Shown here in pieces: positions 1-9,467 of a stretch of 64,000 bases of DNA. The notes below the pieces were generated by a model that did no database searches, was not told the origin of the DNA, and saw nothing but the letters and a program-made list of their open reading frames with translations. Every line of letters begins with the position of its first letter. Within the stretch, counting starts at the first letter, position 1. The position numbers and the translations under genes were made by a program. Origin of the DNA: Segetibacter sp. 3557_3 (GTDB taxonomy: Bacteria; Bacteroidota; Bacteroidia; Chitinophagales; Chitinophagaceae); contig NZ_SMSK01000003.1 in assembly GCF_004354985.1 (NCBI RefSeq), positions 1 to 64,000 of the forward strand, in the 5' to 3' direction.

Positions 1-340
1 AGGTATGTAGCAAAAAACACCTTTTGAGCTGAAATCGAAAAATCAAAGAACTACGCTATTAGCCGCTACTGTACTACGTTTGAGCCAGATCCTGATTGCG
101 TTAACGGGACAGTAGTGATTGGGCATCGTTGTGTCACTCACTTGTACTTTGGGTATGCCTATTCGCCAGGGTACCTGCATGGCCTTCCCTGAACGAAATA
201 GAGTTGATAGCTCATTACTCTATGGAATACCTGCCGGGCTGTTATTCCCGCTCTGTTGCTTCCGTCATTCGCGTAAATGGTAGCCTTGCTTTGTTCCTGT
301 GATGTAAAGACAAGATTGTTCACCTGTTCGAGCCGATGAT
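1..340. other. Gene-free left edge with one copy of a dispersed repeat
   Basis: I see no convincing gene here. One frame stays open from a TGA near base 26 to a stop near 190, but it has no plausible start and no recognisable family. It contains a copy of the dispersed repeat at 124-147, core GTGTCACTCACTTGTAC. The rest is unassigned and lies downstream of the minus-strand dioxygenase gene. Confidence 0.4.
124..147 (+). repeat. Dispersed 24-bp repeat, copy A
   Basis: This copy has the full 24-base form, whose core is GTGTCACTCACTTGTAC preceded by CATCGTT. The same element recurs at 13753-13776 (diverged), 33489-33505, 41240-41263 (minus strand, 23 of 24 bases identical) and 63567-63586. All copies are intergenic and in different reading contexts, so it is a DNA or RNA element rather than a shared coding motif. 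Confidence 0.65.
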
Positions 341-1273
341 CTAATTAAGCTTTGGCAAAATACTTTCAATTTTACTTCTTGAACCTTCATATTGCTTTGG
401 CAACATCAGGTTACTTCCAAGTTGTTCGAGGGGTTCATCCCTGGTGAAGCCAGGATTGTCGGTAGCCAGTTCAAACAATACCCCACCTGGTTCGCGGAAG
501 TAAAGGGAAAAGAAATAATCACGATCAATTTTGGGAGTTATGTTTAAACCTGCGGCGGCGATCTTCTCCCGAAATTCCATTAATATATTGTCGTTTTTAA
601 CCCTGAACGCAACGTGGTGATTTGTTCCTGCTGCACCCCTGCCAGGTGCCTGGTTTGGCGCCTCTATTAAATCAACAAGTGATGCGTTTTCTATTGCATC
701 GGTAATAAAACGATAGTGATTGCCTTCCTGTTTTAATAAACGATAGCCGAACAAGTCTGTAAGTACCTTCGCGGTTGGTGCAACTTGTCGCAAGGTTAGG
801 GTGATACTATGAAAGCCCTTTGTTGCCGACTCTGCACCGATTACTGAAGTCCATGCTTTACGTTCGTCTTTAGTGGATGGTACCACCATATCCAGCTTTA
901 GTCCGTCGGGATCGCGAAAGGAGAGGTATTGTTCACCAAACTTCTCCCTGATAGGGTCGTGTTGAACGTTGAAAGATTTGAAACGTTCCTGCCAATACGC
1001 CAGGCTTCCGTCCGGCACTGCATAAGCGATGTAGGTAGCCATGCCGGTGCCCGTATGGCCCTGACCGATGTTGCCCCAGGGGAAAAATGTAAGGATCGTT
1101 CCCGGGGTACCCATTTCGTCGCCAAAGTAAAAGTGATAGGTACCTGGATCATCAAAGTTCACGGTTTTCTTTACCATTCTTAGTCCGAGCACTTTTGTAT
1201 AAAATTCGAAATTCCGTTTTGCATCGGCAGCAATTGCCGTAATGTGGTGCAACCCTAAGATGCTATTTTCCAT
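341..1273 (-). CDS. VOC-family ring-cleaving dioxygenase (MhqO/LinE-like)
   Basis: Predicted 310-residue protein with two tandem vicinal-oxygen-chelate (glyoxalase) modules. The first begins GLHHITAIAAD and the second GFHSITLTL. The metal-ligand pattern is visible as the His near the start of each module and the Glu in PGGVLFELATD near the C-terminus. This double-VOC layout matches the MhqA/MhqO group, which opens hydroquinone-type rings or detoxifies quinones in the cytoplasm. The open frame extends 92 codons upstream, but that extension is low-quality sequence, and ATG at 1273 places the conserved N-terminus at residue 1. Substrate is unknown. It is a single gene, not obviously in an operon. 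Confidence 0.85.
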   Translation of the reverse strand: MENSILGLHHITAIAADAKRNFEFYTKVLGLRMVKKTVNFDDPGTYHFYFGDEMGTPGTILTFFPWGNIGQGHTGTGMATYIAYAVPDGSLAYWQERFKSFNVQHDPIREKFGEQYLSFRDPDGLKLDMVVPSTKDERKAWTSVIGAESATKGFHSITLTLRQVAPTAKVLTDLFGYRLLKQEGNHYRFITDAIENASLVDLIEAPNQAPGRGAAGTNHHVAFRVKNDNILMEFREKIAAAGLNITPKIDRDYFFSLYFREPGGVLFELATDNPGFTRDEPLEQLGSNLMLPKQYEGSRSKIESILPKLN

Positions 1274-1704
1274 AATTAATGTTTGAAAATGTAAGACGTA
1301 AAAAAAGGCAATTAAAAAGGTGTAACCGGTTGCTACGCCGCAAACCTTATTTAAATATTGACAAGGCTGTCCTATGATTGTTCTGCCATTCTTGTTTGAC
1401 TTTGTATTTGTTTTTCCCGTTGCCCTGAAATGATGTGGTTGAACGGAGCGTCGCAACCATCGCCATATCGAAGATCCATAGCCGGCCGAAAAAAATTCAA
1501 AATTCAAAAGTAAAAAGTAAAAATGCGAATGCGCATTTGCTGGCAACATTCAATTTTTTCAATCCGCCAATCCGCAGTAGGCAATGCGCAATCCGCCTAT
1601 CCGTGTTCCGCCAATTTGTAAATGCTTTCAACACAACAAAACTACGTTACAGCACATGGCTGGTGCGTTGCGGAAGGATAATAAATTGCGTTGATGTAGA
1701 TCAC

Positions 1705-2286
1705 CTATTTACGGAGTGCCAGCTGGCTGCGGATACGGCTGAGCGTTTCGCGGGTAATGCCAAGGTAGGAGGCAATCATGTGCTGCGGAACGCGCTGAAC
1801 GCAATCGGGGTACAGCGTGAGTAGTTTCAGGTATTGGTCTTCGGCAGTTTCGGTAAGGGTGCCCATTAGCCGGCGTTGGGTAGCCACGAGATTGTTTTGA
1901 ATGAGTATCCTGAAGTAACGTTCAAAAGCGGGGACTTTTTCGAGCAATACGTCCCACGAAGCTTTGGTGATCAGTAACAACTGGCAGTCTTCAAGGGCTT
2001 CCATATTGTAGTTGGAGGGCTCGTTAGTGAGGAAGCTGTAGAGGTCGGCCATCCACCATCCTTCCATGGCAAACTGCAGTATGTGGTCACCGCCTTTGTC
2101 GTCGATGGTAAAAGTGCGCAGCATTCCCTGTTCAACAAAAGCAGTGTACTTGCACACCTCGCCCTCCTGCAATAAGTATTGTCGCTTGCGCAGTTTTTTA
2201 GGAACAAACCGGCTTTTACAAAAGGCAAACTCTTCGTCGGTAATGGTGATATGCTCCAAAATTTTCTGTTGCAACAGCTCAAACAT
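1705..2286 (-). CDS. Crp/Fnr-family transcriptional regulator
   Basis: A 193-residue protein with an N-terminal cyclic-nucleotide-binding-like beta barrel (about residues 25-115; LLQEGEVCKYTAFVEQG is typical) and a C-terminal helix-turn-helix (ASYLGITRETLSRIRSQLA, about residues 172-190). No Fnr-type cysteine cluster is seen, so it is probably one of the many Bacteroidota Crp-like regulators with an unknown effector. It is monocistronic between the dioxygenase and the zinc-finger gene. Regulation of either neighbour would be a guess. Confidence 0.88.
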   Translation of the reverse strand: MFELLQQKILEHITITDEEFAFCKSRFVPKKLRKRQYLLQEGEVCKYTAFVEQGMLRTFTIDDKGGDHILQFAMEGWWMADLYSFLTNEPSNYNMEALEDCQLLLITKASWDVLLEKVPAFERYFRILIQNNLVATQRRLMGTLTETAEDQYLKLLTLYPDCVQRVPQHMIASYLGITRETLSRIRSQLALRK

Positions 2287-2351
2287 ATTTCGCAGGTTTT
2301 AAAAGCACAACGGTGATGACGTAGCAACCACTGACCTGAGTACATCAATGT

Positions 2352-2621
2352 TTAGTACTCAACAAAATTTTCGTCGGGATAACACCAAAGCCATTGCTCG
2401 CCGGGCTCAGCAGAAATCACCACCGGGTGGTGGGTTTCTTGGTTGTGTTTCGTCATATGTGTCTGCGGCGACGAGTCGCAACACAGGGTTGCACCGCAGG
2501 TTTGACATGTGCGGAGGTGTACCCAACGTGTTCCGGTTTTTATGCATTCTTCACAAACATGTGCATGTGGCAGCTTAAGTTCTGTAATGCTGGTGATATG
2601 TTTACAAGGTTGCTCCGACAT
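2352..2621 (-). CDS. UBP-type zinc-finger domain protein
   Basis: An 89-residue protein that is essentially a single UBP zinc finger. Cys/His ligands are spaced as in the family: CKHI near the start, CEEC, CQTCGATLCC, then HMTKHNQETHHPV. In eukaryotes this fold binds the ubiquitin C-terminus. Short stand-alone bacterial versions are common in Bacteroidota and Actinobacteria and their function is not established. Start is ATG at 2621; it lies just upstream of the crp-like gene on the same strand (65 bp gap), so co-transcription is possible. Confidence 0.85.
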   Translation of the reverse strand: MSEQPCKHITSITELKLPHAHVCEECIKTGTRWVHLRTCQTCGATLCCDSSPQTHMTKHNQETHHPVVISAEPGEQWLWCYPDENFVEY

Positions 2622-2749
2622 AGTATTGGTGTGATTTAATTTGAAATTTAGTAAACAAGTAAATTCAATCGTTAACTAGTGGGTGGTGATCTTTGCAGGT
2701 GATTTAGGTGTTTCCCGTTAACGAGAATTTTGGGAACTCAACAGTGCAT

Positions 2750-4411
2750 TTATACTTCTGCGAGGTATTTGTGCACAAAGCTAATCGCCATGCTTCCCTC
2801 TCCAACAGCAGAAGCAACCCGGTTCATTGCATTTGCGCGAACATCACCCGCCGCGAAAATGCCGGGGGCACTGGTTTCGAGCAGGTATGGGTCGCGCTTA
2901 AGCTTCCAGGTTTTCTCAAAAACCTGGTACGACTTAACGTCGCGGCCGGTCTCTATAAATCCTTTTTCGTTCCGGATGATTTCGTTGCCGATCCAGTCGG
3001 TAAAAGGACGCGCGCCAATAAAAATATATAGTGCATCTGCCTGCCTGAGCTCAGTACTGCCTCCATCGATACCGCCGATGCAAACCTGCTCAAGCCGATC
3101 GTTGCCCAAGGCTTCTTTGATTTCAGTTTTGCCCAGCACCTGGATGTTTTGCACGCTCTTCAATTGGTCGATCAGGTAAGCCGACATGGATGAAGAAAGG
3201 TCTTCTTTACGGATTACGATATAAACATTTCGCGCAAATTTCGACAGGTACATGGCCGCCTGGCCCGCTGAATTGCCACCGCCAACAATATATACTTCTT
3301 TGTCTTTGCAGGAGGCTGCTTCCGTCATTGCCGCGCCATAATACACACCTGCACCGGTGAAGTCATCGATACCCTTTGTTTCGAGCTTGCGGTAATCGAC
3401 CCCGGTTGTGATTACAATAGTGCGCGTGTTTATTGCGATTCCACTTTCAAGTATGATGCGTTTGTAGCCATCTTTTTCCGAGATTGCTTTTACATCTTGC
3501 GGTAACAGGAATTCCGTTCCAAACCTGGTTGCCTGGGTTATTGCACGACGTGTGAGTTCAGCCCCACTGAGTCCTGAGGGAAAGCCAAGGTAGTTTTCGA
3601 TGCGTGAACTTGTGCCTGCCTGCCCACCCGGTGCATGCCGTTCGATCAGCAACGTTTTTAATCCTTCCGAACCGCCATATACTGCAGCAGCCAGGCCTGC
3701 GGGGCCGGCACCGATTATCACCACATCGTAAACGTCGTTTTTGAGGGTAGGAGTAAGGCCGACCCTGGCAGCGAGTTCGGCTATGCCGGGCGACAACAAA
3801 CTTGAGCCGTCCTCGAGGAAAACAACCGGCAAATCTTTAAGCTCAAGTTTATTCAGCTCCAGCAGGTGTTTGCCATCTTTACTTTTTTCGATATCCATCC
3901 ATTGGTAAGGAACAAGATTGCCGGCAAGAAATTCTTTTATGTTGTGCGACTTGGGGGAGAACTGGTATCCGATCAGTTTCAAGCCTTTGAACTCGGGTTT
4001 ATAATGGTGTTGCCATTCGTCTAGCAATTCGTCGATGACAGGGTACAATTTTTCTTCCGGAGGATCCCAGGGTTTCATGAGGTAATAGTCAAGGCGAACT
4101 TCGTTGATGGCTTTGATTGCTGCTTCGGTATCGGAGTATGCGGTAAGCAATACCCGCTTTGCCTCAGGAAAAAATTCCTTTGCCTGAACTAAAAAGGAGA
4201 CTCCGTCCATTCCGGGCATGCGTTGGTCAGCAATAAACAAAGCGATGGTATCACCCTGGTTTTTTAATTGTGCGAGGCTTTCGAGCGCCTCTGTAACCGA
4301 ATCGGTGCTCAGCACTTTGTAAATACCCCGGTACTGGTTTTTTATGTCGCGGGTTATTGCACGTAGTACCTGGGTGTCATCATCTATACAAAAAATTATA
4401 GGCTCATTCAT
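2750..4411 (-). CDS. Response regulator receiver fused to thioredoxin reductase-like flavoprotein lacking CxxC
   Basis: A 553-residue fusion. Residues 1-125 form a CheY-like receiver with the phospho-acceptor at D62 (ADQRMPGMDG), acidic pocket D10-D12 and K113. Residues 145-215 look like a degenerate glutaredoxin/thioredoxin-type linker without cysteines. Residues 228-550 are a thioredoxin reductase-type FAD/NADPH protein with GAGPAGLAAA (234-243), the NADPH motif GGGNSAGQAA (377-386) and APGIFAAGDVR near the end. Where true TrxR carries its redox CxxC, this protein reads GVYYGAAMTEAAS (355-367), so it cannot act as a classical thioredoxin reductase. It lies 26 bp downstream of the cNMP-type histidine kinase gene and is probably its partner. 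Output is unknown; redox enzyme activity switched by phosphorylation is an inference. Confidence 0.9.
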   Translation of the reverse strand: MNEPIIFCIDDDTQVLRAITRDIKNQYRGIYKVLSTDSVTEALESLAQLKNQGDTIALFIADQRMPGMDGVSFLVQAKEFFPEAKRVLLTAYSDTEAAIKAINEVRLDYYLMKPWDPPEEKLYPVIDELLDEWQHHYKPEFKGLKLIGYQFSPKSHNIKEFLAGNLVPYQWMDIEKSKDGKHLLELNKLELKDLPVVFLEDGSSLLSPGIAELAARVGLTPTLKNDVYDVVIIGAGPAGLAAAVYGGSEGLKTLLIERHAPGGQAGTSSRIENYLGFPSGLSGAELTRRAITQATRFGTEFLLPQDVKAISEKDGYKRIILESGIAINTRTIVITTGVDYRKLETKGIDDFTGAGVYYGAAMTEAASCKDKEVYIVGGGNSAGQAAMYLSKFARNVYIVIRKEDLSSSMSAYLIDQLKSVQNIQVLGKTEIKEALGNDRLEQVCIGGIDGGSTELRQADALYIFIGARPFTDWIGNEIIRNEKGFIETGRDVKSYQVFEKTWKLKRDPYLLETSAPGIFAAGDVRANAMNRVASAVGEGSMAISFVHKYLAEV

Positions 4412-4437
4412 ACTGTTGTTCTCAGTTTTAGTCCGGT

Positions 4438-5850
4438 TTAGTCTGCAGGTCCGTCTATAGGAAAACAGACCTTAAATGTAGTGGCGCCGGGGATCGAATC
4501 AACTTTAATTGATCCCTCGTGGCGACGGATAATGCGGGATACGACATCAAGTCCGAGCCCGGTTCCTTTTCCAATTTCTTTGGTGGTGAAAAACGGGTCA
4601 AAGATCCTTGTTTTGATCTCTTCGGGAATGCCGGACCCGTTATCGATAATGGAAACCTCTACCTTATCGAGCGATTTACGGGTGGTAATCTTTAGTGTGC
4701 CCTTACCTTTTAATGCAATAGCGTCAATCGCATTGTCAACCAGGTTTGTCCATACCTGGTTAAGTTCGCCAACGTATGCTTTAACCTTTGGTAAGGAGGT
4801 GTCGTATTCTTCTTCGAGGAGAACATTAGCCTTACGCATTTTATAGTCGAGCAGTGTAAGCGTATTTTTTATCCCGGTATGGATGTCGGTATATTCCTGG
4901 TCCTGCGACCGATCCATATGCGTAAAGTTCTTAACGGCACCAACAAGTTTTTCAATTCGCTTCGACGACTCCTGTATGTCGTTTACCATTTTTTCTGTAA
5001 CAAGGTTATTGTTGATCCAGTTTAATACGGGTGAAAGGTGTTCTGGGGGAACCAGTTCGGAAAAGCGGATAATGTCTTCGCAGGTGAATCCAAATTCAAT
5101 GAAATTTTCAGCGAGTTCCTCGCTATTCTCAACCTCATGCTCGTCGAGGCAATCGGATAATGCATCTTCGAGTTTACTTCTTTGCATCATGGTAAGTACG
5201 GGCTTTTCCTTGCGTGCGAGCACCTCGAACATTTTTTCATTTACCTTATCTACATCGGCCGCAGCCATTTTTATGGCGATGACTTTTTTAAACGTTTCAG
5301 GAACGAGCTGCAAATGTTTCAAGAGTGAAATGGAGCCTCTTACAATAGCCGAAGCGGGATTGTTCAATTCATGTGCAAGACCAGCAGACAGCTTACCCAG
5401 GGCCATCATCTTTTCATTTTGTTGTTCGAGCGTTGTAAAGTCGCGAACACGGGAAGTCATAACCTGAACAAGTGCCTGCGTCAGCTCGTAATGATGCACA
5501 ATGAGCTCCTTCATCTTATCAATAGGAAAGGTCATTATTTGCAGGCGCTCTATGACCTGTCCATTTGTTGAGGCAACAAAACCACGCGAGAAGGGGAGGT
5601 ACCCTGTAATATCTTTTTCGCCGAAGTAGCCTATTGTGCGGGAGCCATTGCCCTGTGACGCAAATATTCTCACCCTGCCTTTGATAATAACGTTGGTGCC
5701 CTTGATAGCCATACCGGCCTGGAAGAGGTATTCGCCTTCTTCCAATTCGTAGTGTTCGCTATTATCGATCCACCACTGCAACTGCTCCTCGGGCACATCC
5801 TGAAGGGAGCTTATGGAATGTAACCAGGCTGTTGTGACGTTTTGCATCAT
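4438..5850 (-). CDS. Histidine kinase with N-terminal cyclic-nucleotide-binding domain
   Basis: Predicted 470 residues from ATG 5850. The frame continues to a TTG at 5901, but the ATG is preferred. A cNMP-binding barrel spans about residues 12-130 (ELEEGEYLFQAGMAIKG). The dimerisation/phospho-acceptor helix carries H160 in LSAGLAHELNNPASAI. The HATPase domain has N box WTNLVDNAIDAI, G1 IIDNGSGIPEE and G2 GTGLGLDVV. No transmembrane segment is apparent, so it is a soluble sensor. It sits directly upstream of the receiver-flavoprotein fusion. This kinase/fusion pairing fits a small soluble two-component system sensing a nucleotide or redox signal; the ligand cannot be read from the sequence. 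Confidence 0.9.
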   Translation of the reverse strand: MMQNVTTAWLHSISSLQDVPEEQLQWWIDNSEHYELEEGEYLFQAGMAIKGTNVIIKGRVRIFASQGNGSRTIGYFGEKDITGYLPFSRGFVASTNGQVIERLQIMTFPIDKMKELIVHHYELTQALVQVMTSRVRDFTTLEQQNEKMMALGKLSAGLAHELNNPASAIVRGSISLLKHLQLVPETFKKVIAIKMAAADVDKVNEKMFEVLARKEKPVLTMMQRSKLEDALSDCLDEHEVENSEELAENFIEFGFTCEDIIRFSELVPPEHLSPVLNWINNNLVTEKMVNDIQESSKRIEKLVGAVKNFTHMDRSQDQEYTDIHTGIKNTLTLLDYKMRKANVLLEEEYDTSLPKVKAYVGELNQVWTNLVDNAIDAIALKGKGTLKITTRKSLDKVEVSIIDNGSGIPEEIKTRIFDPFFTTKEIGKGTGLGLDVVSRIIRRHEGSIKVDSIPGATTFKVCFPIDGPAD

Positions 5851-6101
5851 AAACCAGTTTTGTTTCTGAAAACTTCGGTTTAAGTTGACCCACGTGGGCA
5901 AACTTATTCATCTTCCGGTGTTGACTAACCCGATTCGGTGATCGACAAAATGGCCAAAAGACTAAGAACCGGGTTTGTAAGAAATTTTATGGCAAAGGTC
6001 GTAGAACAAAATTCAACGGTCCTGATGTAACCTGTTGGGCAGCTGCCCCGCCAGTTGGAAAACTTTGGTAAGGCTAACCGGTGATTACAGCTGGTGGTTA
6101 A

Positions 6102-7352
6102 TCACTCAACAAATTTTTTGAAAACCGATGTGGCAGTATGTCCGCCAAATCCAAAGGTATTGTTGATGGCGCAATTAACCTCAGCCCGTATTGACTTGCC
6201 GATGATGATGTTCATGCCGGAGGGTACTGCCTCGTCTATTGTTTCTGTATTAATGGTTCCCGGGATAACATCGTTTTGAACTGCAAGAATACTGATGATA
6301 CTTTCAACGGCCCCTGCGGCTCCCAACAGGTGCCCGGTCATAGATTTTGTGGCACTTATTGCCACATGATGGTTATTGAAGACTTTATGAATTGCATTTA
6401 ACTCGCTGATATCGCCCATTGGCGTAGAAGTCGCGTGCGCATTGATGTAGTTGACATCAACCGGCGACACCCGGGCATCGGCAAGTGCCTTTGACATTCC
6501 CAATGCTGCGCCGAGACCGTCGGGTGCCGATCCGGTCAGGTGGAAGGCATCGGCAGCCATTCCTCCCCCGACCATTTCTGCATAGATTTTTGCCCCACGG
6601 TTCAGAGCATGATGAAGTTCTTCGAAGACCAGCGCTCCTGCACCTTCACCGATAACAAAACCGTCGCGGCACTTGTCGAATGGCCTGCTTGCCGTGGTGT
6701 GGTTTTCATTGTTTCGCGAAAGTGCCTGGGAAGCACTAAAGCCCCCAAGTGAGGCCGGGGTGATAGCCGCTTCCGACCCTCCTGCAATCATAACGGTGGC
6801 CTTACCCAACCTGATGGTATCAAAAGCGCTGATGATGGCTGTATTTGATGACGCGCATGCTGAAACGGTGCAGTAATTAGGTCCATGAAGTTTATGCCTG
6901 ATTGAAATTACACCTGCGGCAATGTCAGCAATCATTTTTGAAACAAAATAGGCACTGAACCTGGGCGTACCATCACCGGCATGGAACTCTTTCATCTGTT
7001 CTTCAAATGTGCCCATCCCACCATTTCCTGATGCCCAGATTACCCCAATTTCGTACCGCTCCGTTTCGCTGATTGTTTCAAAATCAAGCCCGGAGTCTTG
7101 AATAGCCTGTTCGCTTGCTGCGATGGCATACTGGGTAAACAGGTCGTACTTCTTGAGTTCTTTTTTATCAATGTAATGTTCCGCGTCGAAGTTCTTTACC
7201 TCGCAGCCGAACCGGGTTTTAAATTTTGATGCATCAAACCTTGTAAGTGGTGCTGCGCCACTTTTGCCCGCAAGTATATTGTCCCAAAATGCTTCAATGG
7301 AGTTGCCCAAGGGTGTTATTACTCCTAAACCTGTAATCACAACTCGATTCAT
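6102..7352 (-). CDS. fabF: Beta-ketoacyl-ACP synthase II
   Basis: A 416-residue thiolase-fold condensing enzyme of fatty acid elongation. It joins malonyl-ACP to the growing acyl-ACP with loss of CO2. The start VVITGLGVITPLGN is canonical. The nucleophile is C166 in TVSACASSNTAI, and the two catalytic histidines lie in NAHATSTPMGD and SMTGHLLGAAGAVES. Length and all motifs match active FabF. No acpP lies next to it here, unlike the usual fabF operon, so this may be an extra KAS II copy or one serving a secondary pathway. About 250 bp separate it from the histidine kinase downstream. Confidence 0.93.
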   Translation of the reverse strand: MNRVVITGLGVITPLGNSIEAFWDNILAGKSGAAPLTRFDASKFKTRFGCEVKNFDAEHYIDKKELKKYDLFTQYAIAASEQAIQDSGLDFETISETERYEIGVIWASGNGGMGTFEEQMKEFHAGDGTPRFSAYFVSKMIADIAAGVISIRHKLHGPNYCTVSACASSNTAIISAFDTIRLGKATVMIAGGSEAAITPASLGGFSASQALSRNNENHTTASRPFDKCRDGFVIGEGAGALVFEELHHALNRGAKIYAEMVGGGMAADAFHLTGSAPDGLGAALGMSKALADARVSPVDVNYINAHATSTPMGDISELNAIHKVFNNHHVAISATKSMTGHLLGAAGAVESIISILAVQNDVIPGTINTETIDEAVPSGMNIIIGKSIRAEVNCAINNTFGFGGHTATSVFKKFVE

Positions 7353-7835
7353 TAGGCAATGTGTTTTTGAATTTTCGTAGAACGTGTTGTTGCCGGCGAA
7401 CGGCCAACGGCAATCAGTAAAATAACAGGAATACGCTTAGATAACCAAATAGGAAAGTGGCGTATAGCCCTGAGTGACCTGGTCGCAAAGTGATTGCATT
7501 TAGGCCGGTACTTTGTTCAGCGGTGCCCGCTGCTTCGATGCGAGCCTGCGTCCGGATGTGTTGCTTGCCGGTTACCGGCGAAAGTCTGCTATACTGTAGC
7601 AGCAGCCACATTCGTGTTAAATATTTGGGTTTTGATGGAATATGTATTTGTAGATGACAGGAGTGCATAAGCACGATTTACGGGTATGGGGTAGTTTATA
7701 TAGTGAAAAGGAGCGTCTCGCCGCGATGGGGTAAATAGACCCTAGTCTAGGTGGAAAATGTTTCTACAGATAACACGCCTCAGGCTCAGCCAATTTATGG
7801 TACAGGAATTTTATAGTTATTGAAAACGATTTTTT
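7353..7835. other. Divergent intergenic region between fabF and the YciF-like gene
   Basis: This 483-bp gap lies between two divergently transcribed genes and should hold both promoters. I found no exact TAnnTTTG box at a convincing distance from either start. A minus-strand open frame at 7414-7674 has no family resemblance and overlaps the presumed fabF promoter region, so I do not call it. Confidence 0.4.
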
Positions 7836-8387
7836 ATGACAAAGACATCAAAAAGTGCTTCAGGAAAACATATAGGTGCCGGAGCATCCAATTCTTTATT
7901 GAAAGAATTTTTTGTGGAAGAATTACAGGACATCTACTATGCGGAGAAGCAGATTGCCAAAACATTGCCTAAAATGAAAAAGGCTGCAACTTCAGAGCAA
8001 TTGAAGCAGGCTTTTGAAGAGCATCTTACCATGACGCAGCAACAAATCGAGCGTCTTGAGCAGGTATTCCAATCGCTGGGCGAAAAAGCGAAGGCTAAAA
8101 CCTGCGAAGCTATAGAAGGTATCATCAAAGAAGGTGAAGGCATCATCAGCGATACCGACAAAAACACTGCGACCCGCGACGTAGGGTTAATCTTTGCTGC
8201 TCAAAAAGTTGAACACTATGAAATTGCCACATATGGCGGTCTTGCAACACTTGCAGAAACCCTTGGGTTATCAGATGTAGCTACCTTGCTGCATACTACC
8301 CTTGAGGAAGAGAAACAAACCGATGTTTTGTTGACAACAATTGCCGAAAATAACATCAATTACCAGGCAGCAGGCGAGCCTGCATAA
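7836..8387 (+). CDS. YciF-type ferritin-like protein (DUF892)
   Basis: A 183-residue all-helical protein beginning after a short Ser/Lys-rich tail with LLKEFFVEELQDIYYAEKQ, the hallmark of the DUF892/YciE-YciF family. Acidic and histidine residues on the helices (for example EEHLTMTQQQIERLEQVF and AAQKVEHYEIATYGGL) fit a ferritin-like di-metal four-helix bundle. Members are general-stress or osmotic-stress proteins in several bacteria; the exact reaction is not established. Start is ATG 7836. A strong terminator follows the stop codon, so it is monocistronic. Confidence 0.88.
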   Translation: MTKTSKSASGKHIGAGASNSLLKEFFVEELQDIYYAEKQIAKTLPKMKKAATSEQLKQAFEEHLTMTQQQIERLEQVFQSLGEKAKAKTCEAIEGIIKEGEGIISDTDKNTATRDVGLIFAAQKVEHYEIATYGGLATLAETLGLSDVATLLHTTLEEEKQTDVLLTTIAENNINYQAAGEPA

Positions 8388-8410
8388 TGTTTTGGGGATG
8401 ATGAGTAATT

Positions 8411-8444
8411 GCTGCCGGTTATATTTAACCGGCAGCTTTTTTTT
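8411..8444 (+). terminator. Rho-independent terminator of the YciF-like gene
   Basis: A perfect 11-bp stem (GCTGCCGGTTA at 8411-8421 with its complement at 8426-8436), a TATT loop and a run of eight T lie 24 bp after the stop codon. Confidence 0.9.
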
Positions 8445-8597
8445 GCCCGGTGCTGCCAATCTGAAAACGATATCCCTTCTGGCAAAATTCCGTGTGCGTG
8501 GGTTAGCAGCATCTGAAGGTTGGGTAGTAGGAAGTCATGTTCCGGTAAGAGGATACGATATTCCTGACAACGATAATTACAATTCGTGACACTGCGT

Positions 8598-9212
8598 TTA
8601 ACTAGCCATTTCCTTAAGGTTGGAGATATTATTCGAATTCTTTAATAACGTGTTAATATGGGATTGCAGCGCGGCTGGCATGTCAGCCGGGTTCAGCTCA
8701 AGATCAACCGGGCCAGCGTTCAATACATTTCCCGGCATTTCGTGGTATTCGCAGGTTTTGAGGGTTTGCACGACAACGAGGCCACCGGCTTTTCTAATTA
8801 GCCCGGTTCCCCTTACGCCGTCCGTGCCCGACCCTGACATTATTACTACCACACTAAACTTACCCTTTGCATTTGCAAGACTTTCAAGAAAAACGTCGAT
8901 AATCCGATTGGGATAGAGTTGATGATCGATCCTTGCCTGAAGGTAAAGCCGGTCATTTGCAATCGTAATATAGCTCTCAGAAGGAGGCATGTAAATGACA
9001 TCCTTTTCTATGATCATCCCGTTTTCAACTTCCTTAATCATCAATTTTGAATGTCGCTCAAGAATTACCTGTAACTGGCTCTTTGAATCAACGGGTAGAT
9101 GCCTGAGAATCACGTAGGTAGCCTGGTCGTGTGGCACAAAATCGAAAAACGCGGTAAGAGGACGAAGCCCACCTTCCGATGCACCAATTGCTACAATAAA
9201 TTTCTTTGACAT
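8598..9212 (-). CDS. Stand-alone CheB-type methylesterase domain
   Basis: A 204-residue protein that is only the catalytic domain of protein-glutamate methylesterase, without a receiver. The triad is visible as S12 (IGASEGGL), H38 (ILRHLPVDSKSQ) and D131 (GSGTDGVRGTGLIRKAGG). The usual GASAGG reads GASEGG here. Bacteroidota that are not chemotactic often carry such proteins beside stress-type histidine kinases. No chemoreceptor or CheR gene is nearby, so a role in classical chemotaxis is doubtful and the substrate is unknown. Start is ATG 9212. Confidence 0.85.
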   Translation of the reverse strand: MSKKFIVAIGASEGGLRPLTAFFDFVPHDQATYVILRHLPVDSKSQLQVILERHSKLMIKEVENGMIIEKDVIYMPPSESYITIANDRLYLQARIDHQLYPNRIIDVFLESLANAKGKFSVVVIMSGSGTDGVRGTGLIRKAGGLVVVQTLKTCEYHEMPGNVLNAGPVDLELNPADMPAALQSHINTLLKNSNNISNLKEMAS

Positions 9213-9467
9213 TGATGAAGGTACGCTTATTCGGCAAGAAACTATGCTCCGGGTACGCGAAGGGATTGTACGGCAGTCACAAAAGATGTTTTTATCTTAA
9301 AAGCATTCCTTTAGATCCTGAATAAGCGTTCACGATGGATGGTGATCAATTGGCTAGCGCCCGTAAGCGCTAACCATGCACAACTATTTATTTCGGAAGT
9401 CGCCGATAAGGAACCGCTGATCGAGCTAAATGAATATCTTCGGTGATTATCCAAAGATCAATTTTTT

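Noticed and set aside
7414-7674. 86-codon minus-strand gene
   Set aside because: It lies in the presumed fabF promoter region, with no family resemblance and irregular composition.
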